Below are positions 51,448 to 59,863 of a DNA stretch of 64,000 nucleotides, one piece after another (position 1 is the stretch's first letter; each line of letters opens with the position of its first letter). The DNA lies in NCBI GenBank assembly GCA_036268055.1, contig DATAUW010000034.1:62001-126000 (forward strand). The letters run 5' to 3'. Under the pieces are notes generated by a model, which was not told the DNA's origin, did no database searches, and was given only the letters and a program-made list of their open reading frames with translations. Origin of the DNA: Verrucomicrobiia bacterium. GTDB taxonomy: Bacteria; Verrucomicrobiota; Verrucomicrobiia; Limisphaerales; Pedosphaeraceae. The position numbers were made by a program, and so were the translations under genes.

Positions 51448-51903
51448 GTGCGCAAGTCGCCTTGCAGGGTAAGGCAGCACTGCCGCGTCAGACATTCCGA
51501 AGGACGCATCCACGCACTGCCCCCGAGGTAAAGCACCTGCCAACGCCGCCGTCGTCCCGCAGGGACTACCGACAATCTAGGGCATGTTAGGGGTGCGCTG
51601 CCGCGCTGCCGTCCGAAGTCCCGCAGGGACGACAGATCTTAGCCCAGCAATTTATTGCTGGGGTTTTATCCGCATCCATTCCAAGTCCCGCCAGGGACGA
51701 AAGAATTTGATGAAATGAACGCGGCGTACGCCTGGATGATTTCAAAAATATTTCTTTCGTCCCGTCCCCTGCGGACTTCGCACCGCGTAACAGCGCCACC
51801 TTGCCATTTGGGGGTAATGCGCGGACGCGCCCCATCCTGCGAGCCAGCTTTTTTGCAATTTGCCTTTGTAAGGAATTCAGATAAATTGCGACTAACCTGT
51901 AGC
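51448..51903. other. Repeat-bearing intergenic region before msrA
   Basis: 456 bases without a gene. 51461-51549 is degenerate repeat-like sequence; 51550-51780 is the first palindromic repeat cluster; 51781-51903 should carry the msrA promoter. Short frames encoding SRRDDR-like peptides across the repeats are not genes. Confidence 0.7.
51550..51780. repeat. Palindromic repeat cluster A (upstream of msrA)
   Basis: Contains three GTCCC-n-GGGAC hairpins (51554-51566, 51618-51630, 51685-51698). A 20-base stem-loop built on CCCAGCAA/TTGCTGGG at 51643-51662 is followed by TTTT. A right border at 51754-51780 is an inverted copy (CTTTCGTCCC, then GCGGACTTCG). The order hairpin, CAGATCTTAGCCCAGC stem, TTTT, about 20 bases, hairpin, GACGAAAGAATT, then ATGATTTCA and TTTCTTTCG matches cluster B, downstream of msrB. 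Confidence 0.85.
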
Positions 51904-52545
51904 ATGAAAAATATATATACGTTGATCGCGTTGTTTTCGCTTTTCTGCTGCGGATGCAGCGCGGAAGACCCCAAACCAGCCGATAATTCCACTTCCACCC
52001 ATATGGCCACCAACACAGTTGTGATTCCCGCGGATGCCGAAACCATCACTCTCGCCGCCGGTTGCTTTTGGTGCACCGAGGCGATTTTTCAGCAAATTCC
52101 CGGCGTGCTCAAGGTGACTTCCGGTTACACCGGCGGCAACGTCCCGAATCCCACTTACGAACAAGTCTGCACCGGCGACACCGGCCACGCGGAATCGTCA
52201 CAAATTGTTTTCGATCCCAGGAAAACCAGCCTCGAAAAAATCCTCGAAGTGTTTTGGGAAGCGCACGATCCCACGACGCTGAACCAGCAAGGCGCCGACA
52301 CCGGCACCCAATATCGCTCGGCGATTTTTTATAACAACGATGCCCAAAAGGAAATCGCCGAGAAATCCAAAGCGGCCGCCCAAAAGGATTTTTCCAAGCC
52401 CATCGTGACCGAGATCACCAAGGCCGGGCCGTTTTTCCCCGCCGAGGATTATCATCAGGATTATTATCGCCTGAACAAAAACCGGAACCCTTATTGCCGG
52501 CTCGTCATTTCACCCAAACTCCGCAAGCTCCACTTGCAGGAATAA
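51904..52545 (+). CDS. msrA: Exported peptide methionine sulfoxide reductase MsrA (lipoprotein)
   Basis: A 213-residue MsrA that reduces the S-epimer of methionine sulfoxide. ATG 51904 gives a lipoprotein signal (MKNIYTLIALFSLFCCGCSA, Cys near 18), so the enzyme is placed outside the cytoplasm. The catalytic motif is AAGCFWCTEAIFQQIPGV, followed by TSGYTGG, GHAESSQIVFDP, DPTTLNQQGADTGTQYRSAI and AEDYHQDYYRLNKNRNPYC with a resolving Cys. A partner msrB follows after 39 bases. The two genes are bracketed by palindromic repeat clusters. Confidence 0.95.
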   Translation: MKNIYTLIALFSLFCCGCSAEDPKPADNSTSTHMATNTVVIPADAETITLAAGCFWCTEAIFQQIPGVLKVTSGYTGGNVPNPTYEQVCTGDTGHAESSQIVFDPRKTSLEKILEVFWEAHDPTTLNQQGADTGTQYRSAIFYNNDAQKEIAEKSKAAAQKDFSKPIVTEITKAGPFFPAEDYHQDYYRLNKNRNPYCRLVISPKLRKLHLQE

Positions 52546-52584
52546 TTTAGTTCCTCTCTCTAAAAAAAATCGAAAGATAAATAT

Positions 52585-53160
52585 ATGAACATCTATTATG
52601 CAATCATCGGCGCCTTGAGCTTCGGCATCGCGCTCTCCGCTTTCGCCGCCGAGACGCCATCCGATAAATCCGCACCCGCCCAGGGTCCCACCGTCGAAGT
52701 CCGGTTGCTCGATACCAATGGAAAACTCGGCCCCAAAACCGCCGTACCCAAAGTCATCAAGACCGACGCCGAATGGAAAAAACAACTGAGTGCCGATGAA
52801 TATCGCATCACCCGCGCCAAAGGCACTGAACCCGCCTTCTGCGGCAACCTGCTCGATGTGAAAAAACCTGGCGTCTATTATTGCATTTGCTGTGGATTGC
52901 CGCTGTTCACGTCGGAAAGTAAATTTCATTCCGGCACCGGTTGGCCCAGCTTCTTCCAGCCGGTCGCTTCCGAAAATATCGCCACTCATGTGGACACCAG
53001 TTTCGGCATGGAACGCACTGAAATTCTCTGCGCTCGCTGCGACGCCCATCTCGGCCACGTCTTTGACGATGGTCCAGCGCCCACCGGTTTGCGCTATTGC
53101 CTGAACTCCGCCGCGCTGACCTTCAAGGAAGACAAGCACTTCAAAGACACGTCGAAATAA
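52585..53160 (+). CDS. msrB: Exported peptide methionine sulfoxide reductase MsrB
   Basis: A 191-residue MsrB that reduces the R-epimer of methionine sulfoxide. The N-terminus ([20 protein letters not shown], ending AFAAE) is a signal peptide. The zinc site is [11 protein letters not shown] and [14 protein letters not shown]. The substrate loop [12 protein letters not shown] and the catalytic Cys in [12 protein letters not shown] are intact. Paired with exported msrA, it would repair oxidised envelope proteins. A good terminator follows at 53259. Confidence 0.95.
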   Translation: MNIYYAIIGALSFGIALSAFAAETPSDKSAPAQGPTVEVRLLDTNGKLGPKTAVPKVIKTDAEWKKQLSADEYRITRAKGTEPAFCGNLLDVKKPGVYYCICCGLPLFTSESKFHSGTGWPSFFQPVASENIATHVDTSFGMERTEILCARCDAHLGHVFDDGPAPTGLRYCLNSAALTFKEDKHFKDTSK

Positions 53161-53179
53161 GGAAGTGCATCAGTCAGAA

Positions 53180-53243
53180 CTGTAGCGGCGGTCTATGACC
53201 GCCGAATCCTTCAGAAGATGGCACTCGTAGAGCGCCACTACAG
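53180..53243. repeat. Short palindromic element with inverted ends
   Basis: The ends CTGTAGCGGCG (53180-53190) and CGCCACTACAG (53233-53243) are inverted copies with one mismatch. Inside, CGGCGGTC and GACCGCCG (53187-53204) form a perfect 8-bp stem with a TAT loop. It looks like a mobile palindromic repeat rather than a terminator, since no T run follows. Confidence 0.65.
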
Positions 53244-53258
53244 GTTGAAATTTTCAAT

Positions 53259-53304
53259 GCGGTTTTAGGGCGATTCATTCTCCTTAAAACCGCTTTTCAT
53301 TTTT
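53259..53304 (+). terminator. Intrinsic terminator after msrB
   Basis: GCGGTTTTA (53259-53267) pairs with TAAAACCGC (53285-53293) as a perfect 9-bp stem, extended by GG/CC after one mismatch. It is followed by TTTTCATTTTT. It lies about 100 bases after the msrB stop. Confidence 0.85.
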
Positions 53305-54001
53305 GGCCGGGCGCATCTTGACACAGTCCCCCAAGATAAAACCCTGCCAGTGCCGCCGAAGTCCCGCCGGGACGACAGAAATTTGCCCAGCAATTCATTG
53401 CTGGGTTTTCATCCCTTCAACCCAAGTCCCTACAGGGACGAAAAAATCATCCGCCCCCGACCAACGCCATCCTTCGTCCATCCAAACCAACAAACTCCCG
53501 CAGGCCAAAATGGTAAGGCGGTGCTGCGTCGCCGCCGTCCCCTTTTTCGAATCCCAACCTTCACCATTCATGAACTTATGCTGCGCCGCCGTCCGAAGTC
53601 CCGCAGGGACGACCGAAAATCCAGCGCACGGTAGGGCTGCGCTGCCGCGCAGCCGCCCTAAGTCCCGTAGGGACGAAAGATCTTAGCCCAGCCATTTATG
53701 GCTGGGTTTTAGTTCGCTTCTAATCCAAGTCCCGCCAGGGACGAAAGAATTGGATGAAAATGAAAGCTGCGCGACGTAAGCCTCGATGATTTCAGAAGTT
53801 TTTCTTTCGTTGCTGGCGAGACTTGATGGAACGGGACAAGACCTACACTAAAGTGGTGAGCTAAAGTTCGGTCGTCCCTGCAGGACTTCGGACGGCGCGC
53901 CATCCTGCCATTTAGTGGCAGTATCAAGATGCGCCCTTTTTGGCTGCTTCTCAAGTTTGCTGCTTGTTCCACGCTAAAATCATGGTAGATTCCACGCCCC
54001 T
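53305..54001. other. Repeat-bearing intergenic region before prfC
   Basis: 697 bases with no credible gene. The region is dominated by palindromic repeat cluster B (53359-53890). The last about 100 bases, ending just before the GTG of prfC, should carry its promoter. Small frames across the repeats encode repeated SRRDDR-type peptides and are rejected. Confidence 0.7.
53359..53890. repeat. Palindromic repeat cluster B (downstream of msrB)
   Basis: Holds five GTCCC-n-GGGAC hairpins (53361-53373, 53426-53439, 53598-53610, 53662-53674, 53729-53742) and two 20-base stem-loops followed by TTTT (53386-53405 and 53687-53706). The second stem-loop has CCCAGCC/GGCTGGG where the others have CCCAGCA/TGCTGGG, a paired A-T to C-G change. 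The segment 53743-53810 repeats the right part of cluster A (GATGATTTCA, then TTTCTTTCG), and an inverted hairpin copy lies at 53871-53890. Confidence 0.85.
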
Positions 54002-55609
54002 GTGGATATCAAAAGTGAAATAGCCCGGCGGCGCACGTTCGCGATCATTTCGCACCCTGACGCCGGCAAGACGACGCTTACCGAAAAGCTGTTGCTTTAC
54101 GGCGGCGCCGTGCATCTCGCCGGCTCCGTCACCGCGCGAAAAAATCAGCGCGCCTCCACTTCCGACTGGATGGAACTCGAGCGCAAACGCGGCATTTCCA
54201 TCAGCTCCACCGTTTTGCAATTTGATTACGACGGCTATCGCATCAACCTCCTCGACACCCCCGGTCACAAGGATTTTTCCGAGGACACTTACCGCGTGCT
54301 CACCGCCGTGGATGCCGTCGTCATGGTGATTGATGCCGGCAAAGGCATCGAGACGCAGACGCGCAAACTTTTCGAAGTCTGCCGCAAACGCCAGGTTCCC
54401 ATTTTCACGTTCATGAACAAGTGCGACCGCCCCACGCTCGAGCCGCTCGCCTTGCTGGACGAATTGGAACGCGTGCTCGACATCAAGGCGTTTCCCGTGA
54501 ACTGGCCCATCGGCAACGGCTCTGATTTCAAGGGCGTGTATGACCGCCACGAACGGCAGGTTCATTTGTTCGAGCGCACCGTCGGCGGCCAATATCGCGC
54601 GCCCGTTTCCATCGGCAACCTCGCCGACCCCGTCATTCGCGAACGCCTCGACGACGCCACCTATCACAAAGTCACCGAAGAATTGGGCATGCTCGAATTG
54701 GCTGGCGAATCTTTCGACGCCGACGCCGTGCTCGCCGGCAAAACCACTCCGGTCTTCTTCGGCAGCGCCGCGAATAATTTCGGTGTGAAGCTGATGCTCG
54801 ATGGTTTTCTGAAACATTCGTCGCCGCCCAAGCCGCATCAAATTGATGATGCCGTCATCGAACCCGACCAGTCCGCCTTCTCTGGATTCATTTTCAAGAT
54901 TCAGGCGAACATGGACGCGAAGCATCGCGACCGTATCGCCTTTCTGCGCATCTGCTCCGGCCAATTTCAGCGCGACATGACGGTTATTCACTCGCGCACC
55001 GGCAAAAAAGTTCGCCTGTCGAGTTCGCACAAACTTTTCGCCAACGAACGCGAGACGGTGGACGAGGCTTTTCCCGGCGACATCATTGGCCTCGTCGGCC
55101 ATTCCGATTTCGGCATCGGCGATACCCTCACAACCGACGCCAGCATCCTGTATCACGAGATTCCCCGCTTCACGCCCGAAAGTTTTTCCTTCCTGCACAA
55201 TCCGAACACGGCGAAGTACAAACAATTTCGCCAGGGTCTCGACCAGTTATTGCAGGAAGGCGTGATCCAGATTTTGCATCTGAAAGATTCCGGCACCAAG
55301 ACGCCGCTTCTCGCCGCCGTCGGCCCGCTGCAATTTGAAGTCGCGCAATACCGTCTCGAAAGCGAATACGGCGCGGCCTCGCGTCTTGAACCCGCTTCCT
55401 GGACGGTCGTTCGCTGGCTTCCGCCCACGATAACGGAAGAGGAACTCGACGCGTTGCAGCTTCCGACCGGCGCCAAGCTCGCTTACGACAGCGATCAAAA
55501 ACCCGTCGCGCTTTTCGTCAACGAATGGTCGGCGAATTATTTCGCCCAAACCAATTCACAAATAAAATTGTCGAACCTGCCGCACGGCAGCCTGCTCGCG
55601 AACAGTTAA
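54002..55609 (+). CDS. prfC: Peptide chain release factor 3
   Basis: A 535-residue translational GTPase that recycles RF1/RF2. GTG 54002 is used, giving MDIKSEIARRRTFAIISHPD. G motifs: HPDAGKTTLTEKLLLYGGAV, RKNQRASTSDWMELERKRGI as switch I, LLDTPGHKDFSEDTYR and FMNKCDRPT. Later PVFFGSAANNFGVKLMLDGF and the elongation-factor-like C-terminal domain are complete. No termination-factor partner gene is adjacent. Confidence 0.95.
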   Translation: MDIKSEIARRRTFAIISHPDAGKTTLTEKLLLYGGAVHLAGSVTARKNQRASTSDWMELERKRGISISSTVLQFDYDGYRINLLDTPGHKDFSEDTYRVLTAVDAVVMVIDAGKGIETQTRKLFEVCRKRQVPIFTFMNKCDRPTLEPLALLDELERVLDIKAFPVNWPIGNGSDFKGVYDRHERQVHLFERTVGGQYRAPVSIGNLADPVIRERLDDATYHKVTEELGMLELAGESFDADAVLAGKTTPVFFGSAANNFGVKLMLDGFLKHSSPPKPHQIDDAVIEPDQSAFSGFIFKIQANMDAKHRDRIAFLRICSGQFQRDMTVIHSRTGKKVRLSSSHKLFANERETVDEAFPGDIIGLVGHSDFGIGDTLTTDASILYHEIPRFTPESFSFLHNPNTAKYKQFRQGLDQLLQEGVIQILHLKDSGTKTPLLAAVGPLQFEVAQYRLESEYGAASRLEPASWTVVRWLPPTITEEELDALQLPTGAKLAYDSDQKPVALFVNEWSANYFAQTNSQIKLSNLPHGSLLANS

Positions 55610-55633
55610 TCGCGCATTCACCCGGCGTTTCTC

Positions 55634-57523
55634 ATGGCCACTATTATTTCCGCTTCCGAAGTCACCGTCCGCTATGGTGATCGCACCATCCTCGATGCCG
55701 CCACGCTCGGCGTGCAGGACAATGATCGCATCGGTTTAGTCGGGCGCAACGGCAGCGGCAAGACGACCTTCCTTCGCATTCTCGCGGGCCTACAATCACC
55801 CGATGAAGGCGAAGTGCGCCGCCAGCGCGATCTCGTCGTCAGCTATCTGCCGCAGGATTTCATGCTCGATCCCGCAAAGTCGGTCGCAGAAAATATTCGT
55901 GATGGCGCGCAACACGTCCTCGACTTGATCGCCGAATTCGAATCGCTCCCGCACGATTCCAAACGCCACGAAGATCTGGAGCATCGCATTCAGGTGCTTG
56001 AAGGCTGGACGCTCGACCAACGTGTCGCCACCGCGATGGCGCATTTGAATTGCCCCGCCGGCGACCGCCGTGTGGATACGCTTTCCGGCGGTGAAAAACG
56101 CCGCGTCGCCATGTGCCGCGCCATTGTTTCGCTGCCGGATTTCTTGATTCTCGACGAACCGACGAACCATCTCGACCCTGATTCCATTGAATGGGTCGCG
56201 GAATTCCTCGAAGGTTTTCACGGCGTTTATCTGGTGGTCACTCACGACCGTTATTTTCTCGATCGCGTGGCCAAGCGTCTCATCGAATTGTCCGACGGCA
56301 AATTCTTTTCTCACGAAGGCAATTACACCGATTACCTGCTCGCCAAAGCCGAGCGCCAGGAAGCCGATGCCACCGTCGAGCACAAGCGCCAGATGTTTTT
56401 GAAGAAGGAACTCGCGTGGGTGCGCCAGGGCCCGCGCGCGCAACGCAGCAAGCAGAAAGACCGCTTCGAGCGCTACTACGAAGTCGCCGCGCAATCCGGC
56501 CCGGTCATTGAGGAAGACATCGAACTCGTCATTCCGCCGCCGCCGCAACTCGGAAATCGCGTGGTGGAATTGAGCAACACCGGAATGCAACTGGGCGGTC
56601 GCACGTTGTTTTCCAATTTCAGTTTCGTCTTCGAGAACGGCATGCGCATCGGTGTGGCTGGCCGCAACGGCTTGGGCAAAACCACGATGCTCAAAATGAT
56701 GATCGGCGATCTGCCGCCCAGCGAGGGCACGATCAAAGTCGGCCCGCTCACGAAATTTAATTACGTGGATCAGGGCCGCGTGCAGTTGCGCGAGGAAAAC
56801 ACCGTGCTGGAAGAAGTCAGCGATGGCACGGAATTCGTCATTTTCGGTGAAGGCAAACTTTCGCTTCGCTCTTATCTCAAACGCTTTCTCTTCACGGATG
56901 AGCGTATCAATACGCAGGTGAAATATCTTTCCGGCGGTGAACGCAGCCGTTTGCTTCTCGCGCGCATCCTGAAAAATGGCGGCAATTTTCTGATTCTCGA
57001 CGAGCCGACCAATGATCTCGACCTGCCGACCTTGCGCGTGCTTGAAGAAGCGCTGCTCGCCTTTCCCGGATGCGTGCTCGTCGTCAGCCACGACCGTTAC
57101 TTTCTCAATCGCGTTTGCAATGGCATCCTCGCCTTTGAAGGCGATGGTCGCATCACCCACAGCACGGGCGATTACGATTATTATCTCGAAAAGAAAAAGC
57201 GCGCTTCCGTTGTAAAAGCGGAACCCGCCGCCAAATCCCCTGCCCCTTCGCCAAAACCGTCCGCTCCCGCGCCCCCCAATCGCCCGCGCAAACTTAACTT
57301 CAAAGAGACGCGCGAACTCGCTGGCATGGAAGCGCAAATCCTGACCGAGGAAAAAGAAATCGCGCGCACCGAAGCCCTCTTCACCGAACCCAATTTTCAC
57401 CAGCAATACGGCCAGCAAACGAATGAATTGCTCGCCAAAATCGCTGCGGGCAAGGCGAAGGTCGCCAAACTGTATGCCCGCTGGGAGGAGCTGGAACAGA
57501 TCGCCAATGGCGGCGCGGCGTAA
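55634..57523 (+). CDS. ABC-F family ATPase (Uup-like)
   Basis: A 629-residue cytoplasmic protein with two ATP-binding cassettes and no membrane part. Walker A motifs are GRNGSGKTTFLRIL and GRNGLGKTTMLKMM; signatures are LSGGEKRRVAMCRA and LSGGERSRLLLARI; Walker B parts are DFLILDEPTNHLDP and NFLILDEPTNDLDL. The linker (KKELAWVRQGPRAQRSKQKD) and a Pro-rich hinge then a C-terminal coiled coil (about 560-625) fit the Uup branch, which acts on ribosomes or on DNA repair intermediates. Starts 24 bases after prfC, probably the same transcript. Confidence 0.93.
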   Translation: MATIISASEVTVRYGDRTILDAATLGVQDNDRIGLVGRNGSGKTTFLRILAGLQSPDEGEVRRQRDLVVSYLPQDFMLDPAKSVAENIRDGAQHVLDLIAEFESLPHDSKRHEDLEHRIQVLEGWTLDQRVATAMAHLNCPAGDRRVDTLSGGEKRRVAMCRAIVSLPDFLILDEPTNHLDPDSIEWVAEFLEGFHGVYLVVTHDRYFLDRVAKRLIELSDGKFFSHEGNYTDYLLAKAERQEADATVEHKRQMFLKKELAWVRQGPRAQRSKQKDRFERYYEVAAQSGPVIEEDIELVIPPPPQLGNRVVELSNTGMQLGGRTLFSNFSFVFENGMRIGVAGRNGLGKTTMLKMMIGDLPPSEGTIKVGPLTKFNYVDQGRVQLREENTVLEEVSDGTEFVIFGEGKLSLRSYLKRFLFTDERINTQVKYLSGGERSRLLLARILKNGGNFLILDEPTNDLDLPTLRVLEEALLAFPGCVLVVSHDRYFLNRVCNGILAFEGDGRITHSTGDYDYYLEKKKRASVVKAEPAAKSPAPSPKPSAPAPPNRPRKLNFKETRELAGMEAQILTEEKEIARTEALFTEPNFHQQYGQQTNELLAKIAAGKAKVAKLYARWEELEQIANGGAA

Positions 57524-57587
57524 AAATCTTTTCCGAATTTCTCTGCGCCCTTGCGTTGCCGCGATGACACTTTAGACTTCGTCCGCG

Positions 57588-59618
57588 ATGTTGAATCTGA
57601 ACACACTGAACCCGCAGCAGCGGCTCGCCGTCGAGACCGTCAACGGCCCCGTGCTCATTCTCGCGGGCGCCGGCACGGGCAAGACGCGGGTCATCACCTT
57701 TCGCATCGCGCACATGGTCGAGAAGGGAATTTCGCGCGGAAATATTCTTGGCGTCACCTTCACAAACAAGGCCGCGCGCGAAATGCAGGAGCGAGTTTCG
57801 AAATTGCTGCCGCGCCTTGGTCCCGGTCCGAATGGCGAAAAACCGGAGCGTCCCACCATCTGCACCTTCCATTCGCTGTGCGTGCGGATTTTGCGCCAGC
57901 ACATCGAACTGCTTGGTTACAAACGCAATTTCGTCATTTACGACGAGTCCGAACAGCTTGGCGCGATCAAAAAAATTCTCAGCCACCTTTCCGCCAAAGG
58001 CGAAAAGACCGATCCGGCGGCAATTTTGAGTTTGCTCAGCCGTTACAAAAATGGCGGCGCGCGCGCGGCGGCGTTCGCCGAGCCAAGCGTTGCGGCGATG
58101 GCCGAGCATATCAAGACGCGTTACGAATCCGCCTTGCGCGCGTGTAATGCGGTTGATTTCGATGATTTGATTTTGCTCACGCTGCGGCTCTTCAATGAGC
58201 ACCCCGAAGCTCTCGAAGCCTGCCGCGCCAAATTTCGTTACGTGATGGTGGATGAATATCAGGACACCAACGCCGCGCAGTTCAATCTCGTGCATCAACT
58301 GACGCGGGAGCATCGCAACTTGTGTGTGGTCGGTGATGATGATCAAAGCATCTACGGCTGGCGCGGCGCGGAAATCGCCAACCTGCTCGACATGGAAAAA
58401 CATTACCCCACGGTCAAGGTCGTCAAGCTCGAGCAAAATTACCGTTCCACCACCACCATCCTTCAGGCCGCCAACGCCGTCATCAAAAACAATGCGCGCC
58501 GGCGCGGCAAACAATTATGGTCGCAAAAAGGCCACGGCGAAAAAATCATGCTGCACGCTTTTCCCGACGACGAGACCGAGGCAAAGACTGTCGTCGAACA
58601 AATTGAATACGCGCGCCTCACCAGCCGTGTGCCGTGGCAGGACCAGGCCATCTTGTTTCGCACGAACCTCCAGTCGCGCGCCTTGGAAACCGCCCTTCGC
58701 CAATCCAGTGTGCGTTATCATTTGATCGGCGGGCAAAGTTATTTCGATCGCCGCGAAATCAAGGATTTTCTCGCGTATCTCAAATTGTTCATCAACCCGA
58801 ACGACGACATCAGCCTCCTGCGCATCGCCAACGTGCCCGCGCGCGGGCTCAGCGACGTCACGATGGAACGCCTCCTCGCCGCGAGCCAGGAACGCCATTG
58901 CTCCGTCTTCGCGGCTATGAAAAATCCGGCGGTCACGACGACCTTCATGACGAAAGCGCGGGAAAGCATCGAAGCCTTCGTCCAATTCATCGAAGATACC
59001 CGCGCGCCCTTGAACGCGGGTCAAAGCCTGTCACTGCAAGTTTGGGCGGACCGTTTTCTGGATGAAACCGGTTACCTGAATGAATTGCGTCGCTCGGAGA
59101 AAACCCCCGAGGCGTCTGAGAATCGCGTGCGTAACTTAAAAGAACTGGTCGCGACCCTCGACGGCGGCAAAACCCTGACCGAACTTCCCGCCGAACGGTT
59201 GCTGTCCTTCCTCGAAGAACTGACGCTCGACAGCGACCGCGAAGAAGAAAAGGAAGCCCAGGGCGATGCCGTCACGCTCATCACCATGCACAGTTGCAAA
59301 GGCCTTGAATTTCCCCACGTTTACGTGGTCGGCTTGGAAGACGGTTTGCTCCCGCATTCCCGCTCGAAAGTCGAAGGCACGCTGGACGAAGAGCGCCGCC
59401 TTTTTTACGTAGCCATCACCCGCGCTATGCAGACCCTCACGATCAGCCATTGCGCCGGCCGCAAGAAATACGGCCAGATGATGCCCTGCCACCCCTCGCC
59501 TTTCCTCAAGGAACTGCCGGAAGAACTGGTCGAACACGGTGATGAAAAAGCCAAACAACCCGTGACCGTGGACTCCGGCAAAAACCGTTTCGCCGCCATG
59601 CGCGACATGCTGGACTGA
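57588..59618 (+). CDS. pcrA: UvrD/PcrA-type superfamily 1 DNA helicase
   Basis: A 676-residue 3'-5' helicase. It starts LNPQQRLAVETVNGPVLILA with Walker A GAGTGKTRVITFRIAHM. FTNKAAREMQERV, TFHSLCVRILRQH, MVDEYQDTN (motif II), GDDDQSIYGWRGAE (motif III), LEQNYRST (motif IV), LITMHSCKGLEFPHVYVVGL (motif V) and EERRLFYVAITRA (motif VI) are all present. The overall order matches Rep/PcrA/UvrD. The terminator hairpin begins inside the stop codon region. Confidence 0.95.
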   Translation: MLNLNTLNPQQRLAVETVNGPVLILAGAGTGKTRVITFRIAHMVEKGISRGNILGVTFTNKAAREMQERVSKLLPRLGPGPNGEKPERPTICTFHSLCVRILRQHIELLGYKRNFVIYDESEQLGAIKKILSHLSAKGEKTDPAAILSLLSRYKNGGARAAAFAEPSVAAMAEHIKTRYESALRACNAVDFDDLILLTLRLFNEHPEALEACRAKFRYVMVDEYQDTNAAQFNLVHQLTREHRNLCVVGDDDQSIYGWRGAEIANLLDMEKHYPTVKVVKLEQNYRSTTTILQAANAVIKNNARRRGKQLWSQKGHGEKIMLHAFPDDETEAKTVVEQIEYARLTSRVPWQDQAILFRTNLQSRALETALRQSSVRYHLIGGQSYFDRREIKDFLAYLKLFINPNDDISLLRIANVPARGLSDVTMERLLAASQERHCSVFAAMKNPAVTTTFMTKARESIEAFVQFIEDTRAPLNAGQSLSLQVWADRFLDETGYLNELRRSEKTPEASENRVRNLKELVATLDGGKTLTELPAERLLSFLEELTLDSDREEEKEAQGDAVTLITMHSCKGLEFPHVYVVGLEDGLLPHSRSKVEGTLDEERRLFYVAITRAMQTLTISHCAGRKKYGQMMPCHPSPFLKELPEELVEHGDEKAKQPVTVDSGKNRFAAMRDMLD

Positions 59619-59654
59619 GAATTTTCCCGCCGTTCTCAGCTTTTTTATTTTTTT
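59615..59654 (+). terminator. Intrinsic terminator overlapping the helicase stop codon
   Basis: CTGAGAA (59615-59621, containing the TGA stop) pairs with TTCTCAG (59633-59639) as a perfect 7-bp stem with an 11-base loop. It is followed by CTTTTTTATTTTTTT. Two more small perfect hairpins, CGGATT/AATCCG (59683-59697) and CGCTCAAA/TTTGAGCG (59704-59724), follow before the next gene. Confidence 0.8.
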
Positions 59655-59863
59655 CCAAAAAGTTGTGGACAAATTTCAAGAACGGATTTGTAATCCGATT
59701 GCGCGCTCAAAGAATATTTGAGCGAAGCATTTTAGTCCTGCATCCCGTCCTGACTTCCTCACAGAGCAAGGTGCAAGCATAACCGCCGTGGTGTGTCCCT
59801 TGATGCTTGTTGTACCAATTTTCGGCCCCGCCATGGCACAAACAACTCAACTACCTGAATGCC

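Noticed and set aside
51550-53890. Repeated GTCCC-n-GGGAC units as a CRISPR array
   Set aside because: Repeat spacing is irregular, units are short palindromes with variable loops, genes lie between the clusters, and there are no cas genes.
55796-57418. 540-residue minus-strand frame antisense to the ABC-F ATPase
   Set aside because: Antisense to two complete ATP-binding cassettes; shadow of codon bias.
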